The position numbers and the translations under genes were made by a program. From an uncultured Bacteroidota bacterium (GTDB lineage: Bacteria; Bacteroidota; Bacteroidia; NS11-12g; UBA955), in the NCBI GenBank assembly GCA_937867025.1, contig CALMKH010000138.1, forward strand, positions 1 to 46,685: a stretch of DNA of 46,685 bases. The letters are read 5' to 3'. Within the stretch, counting starts at the first letter, position 1; the number at the start of each line of letters is the position of its first letter. The notes beneath the pieces were generated by a model. That model saw only the letters and a program-made list of their open reading frames with translations, had not been told where the DNA came from and ran no database searches. This document shows positions 19,671-27,929 of this stretch, in pieces.

Positions 19671-20806
19671 AAAAACATATTCATATTGTGTCGTTCGACG
19701 TACCCTATCCTGCCGATTACGGTGGTGTGATCGACATATTTCACAAAATACGGTGGCTGCATAAACTCGGTCTCACCATCACACTTCACTGTTTCCAGTA
19801 TGGCAGGGCCGAGGCTCCTGCGCTCAACAGCATCTGCAAAAAGGTATATTATTATAAACGCAGCAAATACCGGAATCCCTTTATAGGAAACATCCCCTAC
19901 ATTGTGCTGACACGCAATCACGAAGAGCTTCTGACAAACCTGTGCAGGGATCATTCGCCCATTCTTTTTGAAGGGCTTCATACCACGTTCTTCCTTCAGC
20001 ATGAGAAACTGAAGAACCGCATCAAACTTGTGAGGAATCACAATATCGAACATGATTACTACAAGAACCTCGAACTTGTAGAATCGAATTATTTCAAGAA
20101 ATATTTTTTCAGGAATGAATCGGACAACCTCAGGAAATATGAAAAGATTATCAAAAGCGCTACACATGTGCTGGCCATTTCGCCATCGGATCATCAGTAC
20201 CTGAACCGCAAATACCACAACTCGGTATTGATCCCGGCTTTCCACGCCAATGACGATATCAGCATACTGCCCGGAAACGGGAAATTCGTGCTTTACCACG
20301 GCAATCTTGTTGTGGGTGAAAACCATTACGCAGCCATGTACCTGGTGAAAGAAGTTTTTTCAAAGCTCAGCATACCGTGCATCATTGCCGGAAGCCATCC
20401 TCACGATGAACTGGTGAGGCTTTGCCTCAAGTATCCGCACGTCAGGCTGATAGATGACTGGAGTCATGAACAGGTGATGGATGCAGTGCGTCAGGCACAT
20501 GTCAACGTGCTTCCCACATTCCAGGGAACAGGCATCAAGCTCAAACTGCTGAACTCACTTTTCTGCGGCAGGTTCTGCGTCGTAAACCCCACTATGGTGC
20601 TGCATACCGGACTTGAGGACGCATGCATGATTGGCAACAATGCTGAAGAAATGATTCATTACATCACCCAGTGCTGGAGGCAATCGTTTACGGAGAAACA
20701 TATTGAAGAGCGGAGGAAATTCCTTTCCCACAGTCTTTTTGACAACAGGAAGAACGGAATGGATATCCTGAAAATACTGGGGGAAGAGTTGAAAGTGAAA
20801 AGTTGA
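19667..20806 (+). CDS. Glycosyltransferase, GT4-like
   Basis: 379 aa; HIVSFDVPYPADYGGVIDIFHKI, VRNHNIEHDYY, LYHGNLVVGENHYAAMYL, PTFQGTGIKLKLLNSLFCGRFCVVN; TTG start overlaps upstream TGA. Confidence 0.78.
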   Translation: MKKHIHIVSFDVPYPADYGGVIDIFHKIRWLHKLGLTITLHCFQYGRAEAPALNSICKKVYYYKRSKYRNPFIGNIPYIVLTRNHEELLTNLCRDHSPILFEGLHTTFFLQHEKLKNRIKLVRNHNIEHDYYKNLELVESNYFKKYFFRNESDNLRKYEKIIKSATHVLAISPSDHQYLNRKYHNSVLIPAFHANDDISILPGNGKFVLYHGNLVVGENHYAAMYLVKEVFSKLSIPCIIAGSHPHDELVRLCLKYPHVRLIDDWSHEQVMDAVRQAHVNVLPTFQGTGIKLKLLNSLFCGRFCVVNPTMVLHTGLEDACMIGNNAEEMIHYITQCWRQSFTEKHIEERRKFLSHSLFDNRKNGMDILKILGEELKVKS

Positions 20807-20892
20807 GAGTGTGCTGTGTACATTCCCTGGCACCAGCCGCCGCCCAGTAATTACCAAGCGCCTGCTTTCGTCGTTTTTAATGTAAAAAATCA

Positions 20893-20912
20893 ACAAAATT
20901 AGTTAATTTTGT
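20893..20912 (+). promoter_or_regulatory. Inverted repeat overlapping putative -7 element (TAATTTTG) upstream of mutL
   Basis: ACAAAATTA-GT-TAATTTTGT, perfect 9-bp arms; TAATTTTG at 20904-20911. Confidence 0.5.
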
Positions 20913-20959
20913 ACTGCTGAATACAGCGTTCCTGATCAGACAGCTTAACTACGTATAAA

Positions 20960-22768
20960 ATGGATTGTATCAAACTTCTGCCGGATAATATTGCGAACCA
21001 GATAGCAGCAGGCGAAGTGGTACAACGACCGGCGTCTGTCGTGAAAGAACTGCTCGAAAACTCGCTCGATGCAGGCGCTACGGATATCAAGCTTATCGTC
21101 AGGGAAGGTGGCACGGTCCTTATCCAGGTGATTGATAACGGTGCAGGCATGAGCGTAACGGATGCGCGCATGTGCTGGGAACGGCACGCGACATCAAAAA
21201 TCAGCATAGCCGACGATCTTTTTAAACTCAGGAGTTTTGGCTTCAGGGGCGAGGCTTTGGCTTCCATCGCCGCGATAGCTCATGTGGAAATGAAAACGCG
21301 CCGGGCTTCCGATGATGTAGGAACACTCATCAGGATAGAAGGGAGTAAAGTAATCGAACAAACACCGGTCGCCACCAACCCGGGGACACAGTTTTCAGTT
21401 AAGAACCTGTTTTATAACGTGCCTGCCAGGCGTAATTTCCTCAAGAGCATTCCGGTGGAACTCCGCCATATCATTGATGAATTCACCCGTGTAGCCATGC
21501 CGCATCACCAGGTTGGGTTCAGCATGTATCACAATGACAAGGAAGTTTTCGACCTGAAACCGGGCTCTTTGTCGAAACGTATTGCCGAACTTATCGGAAA
21601 GAAAAACGACATGGATTTTCTCCCTGTCAACGAATCGCACGACCTCGTGAATGTTTCCGGATTCGTGGGCAAGCCTGAGATAGCAAGGAAGACCCGTGGC
21701 GAACAATTCATCTTTGCAAACAACAGGTTCATCCGCGATGCGTATCTCAATCATGCCATCATGAATGCCTACGATCAGCTGATAGCCAGGGACCAGTTCC
21801 CATTATACGTATTGTTCCTCCAGATCGAGCCGAACCGTATCGACGTCAATATACATCCCACCAAAACAGAGATCAAGTTCGACGATGAAAGGGCCATCTA
21901 CACCCTGGTAAAATCTGCGGTCAAAAAGGCGCTCGGACAATATTCGTCCATGCCCGAACTGGAATTTGCAGACCCCAATGTGTTCAATCCGGTTGGTTTT
22001 ATAAATCCTGAACCCAGGTTTACCAGCGTACCGGAAAAAAAGGCCGACAAAGGTTATAACCCATTCCAGGAACAACGACAATGGAAAAGCGTTCAGAATG
22101 CCCAATGGCATAAGCTTTTTGAAAATGAATATATCGACAGGAACACCCCTGAAGAACCATTCCCCATCCAGCAGAAACAAATTCATATAGACCACGCCGA
22201 AAATGAAACAGTGGAAGCTTTTTCATTGCCGGGCGGATATATCGCGGCAAGCCGTAAAAATCAACTCCTGATCATCGACCAGAGAGCTGCGCACGAACGT
22301 ATCCTGTTCGAAAAATATTGCCAGAATATCATCTATCGCTCATCATCCATTCAGCAGCTTCTGTTTCCAAGGACCATCGAGCTTTCAAAACAGGATTATG
22401 CCATTGCCCACGACATACTCGATGATATCAAGGACCTTGGATTCGATATTGCTGATTTCGGCACCAATTGCCTTATCATTAACGGCGTGCCTGCGGAAAC
22501 CATCAAGGGGACTGAAAAGGAACTGCTGGAAGGACTGCTGGAGCATTACAAGCACAATGCGCATAACTTTGCCGGTGACAAAAGGAAAGCGTTAGCAGGT
22601 GCCCTTGCCCAGAATGAAGCGATATTCAGGACTAAAACCCTGGAACCTGCCGAGATGGAAGAACTGGTCAGACAGCTTTTTAAATGTGAAAGCCCGTCAG
22701 TCAGGCCCAATGGCAAACCGGTTTACATAGAATTCAGTACCCAAAAATTAACAGACCTCTTTAGATAA
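20960..22768 (+). CDS. mutL: DNA mismatch repair protein MutL
   Basis: LPDNIANQIAAGEVVQRPASVVKELLENSLDAGAT, RSFGFRGEALASIAAIA, GTQFSVKNLFYNVPARRNFLK. Confidence 0.96.
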   Translation: MDCIKLLPDNIANQIAAGEVVQRPASVVKELLENSLDAGATDIKLIVREGGTVLIQVIDNGAGMSVTDARMCWERHATSKISIADDLFKLRSFGFRGEALASIAAIAHVEMKTRRASDDVGTLIRIEGSKVIEQTPVATNPGTQFSVKNLFYNVPARRNFLKSIPVELRHIIDEFTRVAMPHHQVGFSMYHNDKEVFDLKPGSLSKRIAELIGKKNDMDFLPVNESHDLVNVSGFVGKPEIARKTRGEQFIFANNRFIRDAYLNHAIMNAYDQLIARDQFPLYVLFLQIEPNRIDVNIHPTKTEIKFDDERAIYTLVKSAVKKALGQYSSMPELEFADPNVFNPVGFINPEPRFTSVPEKKADKGYNPFQEQRQWKSVQNAQWHKLFENEYIDRNTPEEPFPIQQKQIHIDHAENETVEAFSLPGGYIAASRKNQLLIIDQRAAHERILFEKYCQNIIYRSSSIQQLLFPRTIELSKQDYAIAHDILDDIKDLGFDIADFGTNCLIINGVPAETIKGTEKELLEGLLEHYKHNAHNFAGDKRKALAGALAQNEAIFRTKTLEPAEMEELVRQLFKCESPSVRPNGKPVYIEFSTQKLTDLFR

Positions 22769-22773
22769 TCATT

Positions 22774-23499
22774 ATGAGAACACTTACACCGGTAGTCAAG
22801 CAAATCCTTATAGGATGTATTGTACTGTTTGCCGGAACCTACCTGATGGAAGCGCGTAATATCGACCTCAGGCAGTGGCTGTCCGTTTTCTACCCGCGAT
22901 CACCGCTGTTCAAGCCCTGGCAGCTGGTAACGCATATGTTCATGCACGGCAATCTCGGACATATCGTATTTAACATGTTTGCCCTGGTGTCCATCGGGTC
23001 CGTAATCGAGCGATTTATGGGCGGGAAAAAATTCCTGCAACTCTATTTCATTTCCGGTTTCGGGGCCATTCTTGTTCACTTTATTTCACAGGCTGTCGAA
23101 CTTTATAATATAACCGGCATGTGGTTCCCGAGCCTCAGCGATATGGGAATGACGGTTGTCGATGAAAGGGTGCGGGCGGTAGGACCCATGTCGCAGACAC
23201 AGTACGATGAGATATTCCAGTTGGTGTTCGGCCCGGTGCTTGGAGCCAGCGGAGCCATTTATGGCGTTGTGGTGGCTTTTGCATACCTGTTCCCGAACTC
23301 CGAACTGATGATCATGTTCATTCCTTACCCCATTAAAGCCAAATACCTGGTACCGGCGTTTATTGTACTGGATGTGATACTTGGCATCAGCAGCATACAG
23401 GGCGATTCCATCGCGCATTTCGCGCACTTCGGGGGTGCCCTTTTCGGTTTTGCCCTGGTGTTTTACTGGCGTAAATTTGATAAAAGGAATTTTTATTAG
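22774..23499 (+). CDS. Rhomboid family intramembrane serine protease
   Basis: 241 aa membrane protein; GASGAIYGV (catalytic Ser), HMFMHGNLGHIVFNMFAL, HFAHFGGALFGF (catalytic His). Confidence 0.93.
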   Translation: MRTLTPVVKQILIGCIVLFAGTYLMEARNIDLRQWLSVFYPRSPLFKPWQLVTHMFMHGNLGHIVFNMFALVSIGSVIERFMGGKKFLQLYFISGFGAILVHFISQAVELYNITGMWFPSLSDMGMTVVDERVRAVGPMSQTQYDEIFQLVFGPVLGASGAIYGVVVAFAYLFPNSELMIMFIPYPIKAKYLVPAFIVLDVILGISSIQGDSIAHFAHFGGALFGFALVFYWRKFDKRNFY

Positions 23500-23542
23500 G
23501 CAGTGATCCCGACGACCGGCATTTCCGGTAACTCCAACACCA

Positions 23543-23983
23543 TTAGCAATCGATCTTCCCCACCCTGTTCTGGTGCCTTCCGCCTTCAAAGGTGGCATTC
23601 AGATAAGACGTGACGATCTCCAAAGCCGTTTCTTTATCGATGAAACGCGCAGGCAGGCATAGCACATTGGCATTGTTATGCTGGCGGGCCAATGAGCCAA
23701 GCTCGGGCAACCAGCAAAGTGAAGCCCTGACGCCCTTGTGTTTATTGGCTGTAATACATACGCCATTACCGCTTCCGCAAATAAGAATACCTAGGGTATT
23801 GTCGCCGGCTGTCACCGATTCCGCAACCGGATGCGCCACATCGGGGTAATCCATGGAATCCGTGCTGTACGTACCGAAATCTTTGACCTGGTAGCCCAAA
23901 CCTTCGAGGTACCTGATCACGTGACCCTTGAGTTCAAAGCCGGCATGGTCGGCCCCAATACTTATTTTTGGCGAATTATTCAT
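23543..23983 (-). CDS. rpiB: Ribose 5-phosphate isomerase B
   Basis: IGADHAGFELK, DYPDVAHPVAESV, GILICGSGNGVCITANK. Confidence 0.95.
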   Translation of the reverse strand: MNNSPKISIGADHAGFELKGHVIRYLEGLGYQVKDFGTYSTDSMDYPDVAHPVAESVTAGDNTLGILICGSGNGVCITANKHKGVRASLCWLPELGSLARQHNNANVLCLPARFIDKETALEIVTSYLNATFEGGRHQNRVGKIDC

Positions 23984-24807
23984 GATATGATTTTTTGCTT
24001 TTCAACCCGTTTGATGATGACTATTCCCAATTCGAAAAGAGAATACAAAGGTATGGTTAAAATGATCTGACTTACAATATCCGGAGGAGTTATTATGGCA
24101 GCAAGGATCAATATGATCACAAACGCATATTTTCTGTATTTGATCAGGAATGCTGAGCTGATAAGGCCGATCTTGGCGAGAAAATACATCAGTACAGGCA
24201 GTTCGAAGATCAGTCCTGTACCCATCACCAGCAATGTCATGAACGAAATGATGTTCTGCATATTGATCTCATTCTTTATCAGGTCGCTCAGCGAATAATG
24301 TGCGAAAAAATTGATGGATATGGGGCATAATACATAATACCCGAACAATATGCCTAAACCAAACAGTACGCTGGTATAGAAAACGAATCCACGCGTCTTT
24401 TTCCTTTCTTTCATACTCAGCGCCGGCTTGATGAACAGCCATACCTGCCATAGTATGAAAGGCATGGCCAGAATCATCCCCACAAGAAAAGACAGCCTGA
24501 ATGACAGCATGAACTGACCAGCCATCTGCGTGTTCTGCAACACATAATCAAGGTTGCTGACGCAGAATTCATCGCTGTGATAGAATTTGCGGGAGAAATT
24601 GCAAAGCATCCTGTAAGTGAAAAAATCGGTCTGCAGCGGACCAAGCACCACATTATGAAATATTTCACGTACATAGGCAAATGCCAAGATGGTAAAACCG
24701 AGAACAAAGAACAAACCCCTGATAAGATGCTTCCGCAACGCATCAATGTGGTCGAAAAATGACATTTCCTTATCTTTTATCTCGTCTATTTCCTGATCTA
24801 ATGCCAC
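23980..24807 (-). CDS. tatC: Sec-independent protein translocase TatC
   Basis: FFDHIDALRKHLIRGLFF, multiple TM segments, PFILWQVWLFIKPALSMKERK; 4-bp overlap with rpiB. Confidence 0.93.
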   Translation of the reverse strand: MALDQEIDEIKDKEMSFFDHIDALRKHLIRGLFFVLGFTILAFAYVREIFHNVVLGPLQTDFFTYRMLCNFSRKFYHSDEFCVSNLDYVLQNTQMAGQFMLSFRLSFLVGMILAMPFILWQVWLFIKPALSMKERKKTRGFVFYTSVLFGLGILFGYYVLCPISINFFAHYSLSDLIKNEINMQNIISFMTLLVMGTGLIFELPVLMYFLAKIGLISSAFLIKYRKYAFVIILILAAIITPPDIVSQIILTIPLYSLFELGIVIIKRVEKQKIIS

Positions 24808-24831
24808 CCTGTTAAGTTAATTAATTTCTGA

Positions 24832-25572
24832 TTACATAACCATTCCGCCATCGATATTGATAGTCTGGCCGGTGATATATGAACTCATATCACTCGCAAG
24901 GAACAGGCATGCATTCGCCACGTCCTCTGTGGTTCCTCCCCTCTTCAAAGGTATGCCTTCCACCCATCCCTTGACCACGTCCTGGTCGAGGCTTGCGGTC
25001 ATTTCTGTCTGGATAAAGCCCGGTGCCAGCGCGTTGCACCTGATATTCCGGCTACCCAGCTCCTTGGCTACCGATTTGGTAAAACCTATCATGCCCGCCT
25101 TGCTGGCTGCATAATTGGCCTGGCCGGCATTGCCGTTCACACCCACGACTGACGACATGTTGATAATGCTGCCGGCCCTGTTTTTCAGGAAAGTCTTCAG
25201 ACAGGCCTTGGTCATGTTAAACGCCGATTTGAGGTTGACATGAATGACATCATCCCATTGTTCTTCGCTCATGCGCATGATAAGCGTATCCTTGGTAATA
25301 CCTGCATTATTGATCAGTATATCGATATTTCCGAAATCCTTAAGCACCTGGTCGACCAAAGCATGGGCCGCATTAAAATCCGCCGCGTCGCTCTGGTACC
25401 CTATGGCTTTAATCCCGTAAGCGGCCAGTTCGGCCTCAAAAGCCCTTGCTTTTTCAACAGAGCTGGCGAAAGTGAAGGCAATGTTGCAGCCGTTCCTGGC
25501 GAACAGTTCAGCGACCCCTTTGCCAATGCCACGGCTCGCCCCGGTAATAATTGCTGTTTTTCCTTTTAGCAT
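24832..25572 (-). CDS. fabG: 3-oxoacyl-ACP reductase
   Basis: TGASRGIGKGVA, NNAGITKDTL, INMSSVVGVNGNAGQANYAASKAG, YITGQTINIDGGMVM. Confidence 0.93.
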   Translation of the reverse strand: MLKGKTAIITGASRGIGKGVAELFARNGCNIAFTFASSVEKARAFEAELAAYGIKAIGYQSDAADFNAAHALVDQVLKDFGNIDILINNAGITKDTLIMRMSEEQWDDVIHVNLKSAFNMTKACLKTFLKNRAGSIINMSSVVGVNGNAGQANYAASKAGMIGFTKSVAKELGSRNIRCNALAPGFIQTEMTASLDQDVVKGWVEGIPLKRGGTTEDVANACLFLASDMSSYITGQTINIDGGMVM

Positions 25573-25761
25573 ACGATGTATTATCAGGCTGCGAAAATAC
25601 TATTTTGATTTAAGATTTAGTCACTTTGTTCGTGAAATCGCTGCTAAGTTAAGAATTAAGATGTGAGAGGCGGGTAAAATAATACGGATGACACTGCCAA
25701 TGTTTAAAATAAACAAACCTCACCGGCAATCATCCATTCATTCAAGGGCGAATAAAAGCTG

Positions 25762-26364
25762 TTAACCGGCCTTCTGTCTTCCGGTAGCTTCCTTTTTTTT
25801 CTTCGGCTCAGGCGTCTCTGCGGCAGTAACGTTCTCCTTGGCGAATTTTTTCATTTCCTCCTGTTTCAGCACAAGCTTCAGGGAATTGATGTAATCCGTA
25901 TTGTACTGGATCACCCGGATATCGCCCGGCCTCAGTTTCATTTCACCATCCCATCTGCCCCTGGTGTTGAGGTAATCGATCACCAGGACCTTGCTTTCCA
26001 GTGATTTCAACCTGCCCAGGTAACAGGCATTTTCAGATTTGGTTTCGATCTCAACCACTTTGAAATATTCGGTCAGGTACGACATAATGCTTACAATGCC
26101 GGTAAGGGGTATTACATCCATATACGTTAATTTCATCCCCTTGAGGAACAGAATGTTCTCGATGAATTTCTCTTCTTTTTCCCTACGGATGGATTTGATA
26201 TTCTTATTCCTGACAATGATGCATCCGTCAATCACATAATCCACTACATTGTGCTTCATGAGTATCCATTCATCATTGTGCTCGATCACAAACCCGCGTA
26301 TGGGGTCTTTCCTGTCCGTAAAACGGATCGTGATCAATTTGCCGACCAGATTTTTAATTTTCAT
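25762..26364 (-). CDS. Uncharacterised protein, possible double Sm/SH3-like fold with Lys-rich tail
   Basis: 200 aa; KLITIRFTDRKDPIRGFVIEHNDEWILMKHNVVDYVIDGCIIVRNKNIKSIRR and a similar beta-rich second half; C-terminal PEPKKKKEATGRQKAG. Confidence 0.7.
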   Translation of the reverse strand: MKIKNLVGKLITIRFTDRKDPIRGFVIEHNDEWILMKHNVVDYVIDGCIIVRNKNIKSIRREKEEKFIENILFLKGMKLTYMDVIPLTGIVSIMSYLTEYFKVVEIETKSENACYLGRLKSLESKVLVIDYLNTRGRWDGEMKLRPGDIRVIQYNTDYINSLKLVLKQEEMKKFAKENVTAAETPEPKKKKEATGRQKAG

Positions 26365-26379
26365 GTATATAGGTATTAT

Positions 26380-26811
26380 TTAAGTGTCTCTTTTTTTCAT
26401 GGCATAATGCCTGATGCCTGCTTCCTCGAATTCAGGTCCATATGTTTCAAAGCCATTCTTTTCATAAAACGGAACAGCGTGAAGCTGGGCATGCATCATC
26501 ACTTTATCGGCCAGCGGAAGATCATCAAGGACAGTCCTGACCAAAGCTGCGCCGACGCCTTTTCCCCTGTAAGCCTTTTCAACCGCAAAACGCTCAAGCT
26601 TTATAATACCTTTATCCTTGAACCTCCACCGCGCAGTACCGCAGGGCACCCCGTCACAATATGCCAGAAAATGGGTGCTTTTTTCATCATCGTCGTCGTA
26701 TTCCTCGGAGGCATCAACTTCCTGTTCTACCACGAATACATGCTGCCTGATCGCAAAGGCCATATCTTTCTCCGCTCTGTGTTTTATTTTCTTAACCTCG
26801 ATATTTGCCAT
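26380..26811 (-). CDS. GNAT family N-acetyltransferase
   Basis: 143 aa; VFVVEQEVDASEEYDDDDE, RFAVEKAYRGKGVGAALVRTVL, AVPFYEKNGFETYGPEFEEAGIRHYAM. Confidence 0.9.
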   Translation of the reverse strand: MANIEVKKIKHRAEKDMAFAIRQHVFVVEQEVDASEEYDDDDEKSTHFLAYCDGVPCGTARWRFKDKGIIKLERFAVEKAYRGKGVGAALVRTVLDDLPLADKVMMHAQLHAVPFYEKNGFETYGPEFEEAGIRHYAMKKRDT

Positions 26812-27448
26812 GTAAATCCACTCTGAGTGTTGGGGTGATGAACAATCTGCCGGGATACGGGTAAAAGGAAAAATGCCCCATAAATATTATATCATCAATG
26901 TATGACCCGCATATGACATCTAAGGATATCCTCCGGTGTTCAAACAGCTTTATGTTAACGTATACAGGCATTCCGACGGATGCATAGCGCTGGATATGAG
27001 GATAACCGCGTAATACAAAACAATTCCAGTCTTCATTATCTGAAAAGGCTTCAAGATATTCCATCTTTGAATAACTGAACCCGGTGTACCCTTCAATCAT
27101 TTTGCTCCCGAACAGGTTCCTTCCAATCAGAACGCTATAATCAACATCTTTCAGCACATATTTTACGCCTTTGAAATGCCTCAGAAAAGTTTCCTGCCGG
27201 CTATAACCAATGTGACCCTGGACGCGCACATGCAGATTGTTCTTTAACCGGTAATCACAGCCCAGCAAATATCCGTGCCCTTTTACAGATGCCGGGCTAA
27301 GGCTGAGTTCCGGAGTATAATACCCAGCCCCAAAAAGCAGTCCCAGCCTTGAATCTGTAGAACCGGGCTTCATATTAACACCATACGAGCCTGATGTTAT
27401 CGCACTAAAAATAAAAAGCAATACGGTGATTTTCATGCTTGTTTTCAC
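26792..27448 (-). CDS. Uncharacterised exported protein (possible outer-membrane beta-barrel)
   Basis: 218 aa; N-terminal signal peptide, alternating beta-strand-like pattern; overlaps downstream GNAT start by 20 bp. Confidence 0.6.
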   Translation of the reverse strand: MKTSMKITVLLFIFSAITSGSYGVNMKPGSTDSRLGLLFGAGYYTPELSLSPASVKGHGYLLGCDYRLKNNLHVRVQGHIGYSRQETFLRHFKGVKYVLKDVDYSVLIGRNLFGSKMIEGYTGFSYSKMEYLEAFSDNEDWNCFVLRGYPHIQRYASVGMPVYVNIKLFEHRRISLDVICGSYIDDIIFMGHFSFYPYPGRLFITPTLRVDLHGKYRG

Positions 27449-27563
27449 TACAATTTTACTTACTTTTTTTCACTTTAGCAAGAAAAAAAGCTGTATTTGC
27501 CTGAAACTCATATATCCATTTTTTGCAAAACATAACGGTTGACTGTTAAAGGTTCATAAGGCA

Positions 27564-27929
27564 TCACTTCTTTTTGAACCTGCTGAGAAAAAATGGCCAG
27601 CTCGCAAGCCATGATCTGTTCCGGAGATAATTCAGATCTTTCTCCATCGCATAAGCCTCCTTTTCAAAACTGATGGCCATATAGGCATCATGATGTCTGA
27701 AACCATTGCCAAACATGCCCGCCCAATATTCAAGAAAATACCAGATATAATAAGGCAAGATCAATAATTCCAGCTGTTGCCTGTGATGTATCTTTTCATG
27801 ATTCATCATGACCGCGTTGTGCCGGGATGCCTTGTCCGCAAAAATGATAAATGGCCATAAAGCCATTGCCGACACCTTGCGGTTCCTGAACGTTAAAATA
27901 TCCAGCAAGAGCCTGCTAACGACCAGCAT
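27564..27929 (-). CDS. Small HEXXH protein, putative membrane-associated metalloprotease
   Basis: 121 aa; MMNHEKIHHRQQLELLILPYYIWYFLEYWAG...ISFEKEAYAMEKDLNYL; HEKIH matches HEXXH with downstream Glu-rich segment. Confidence 0.65.
   Translation of the reverse strand: MLVVSRLLLDILTFRNRKVSAMALWPFIIFADKASRHNAVMMNHEKIHHRQQLELLILPYYIWYFLEYWAGMFGNGFRHHDAYMAISFEKEAYAMEKDLNYLRNRSWLASWPFFLSRFKKK

Noticed and set aside
19574-20326. 250-aa minus-strand ORF
   Set aside because: Antisense to glycosyltransferase genes; composition typical of a shadow frame.
26251-26826. 191-aa plus-strand ORF
   Set aside because: Antisense across the GNAT and Sm-like gene boundary; coding evidence is clearly on the minus strand.
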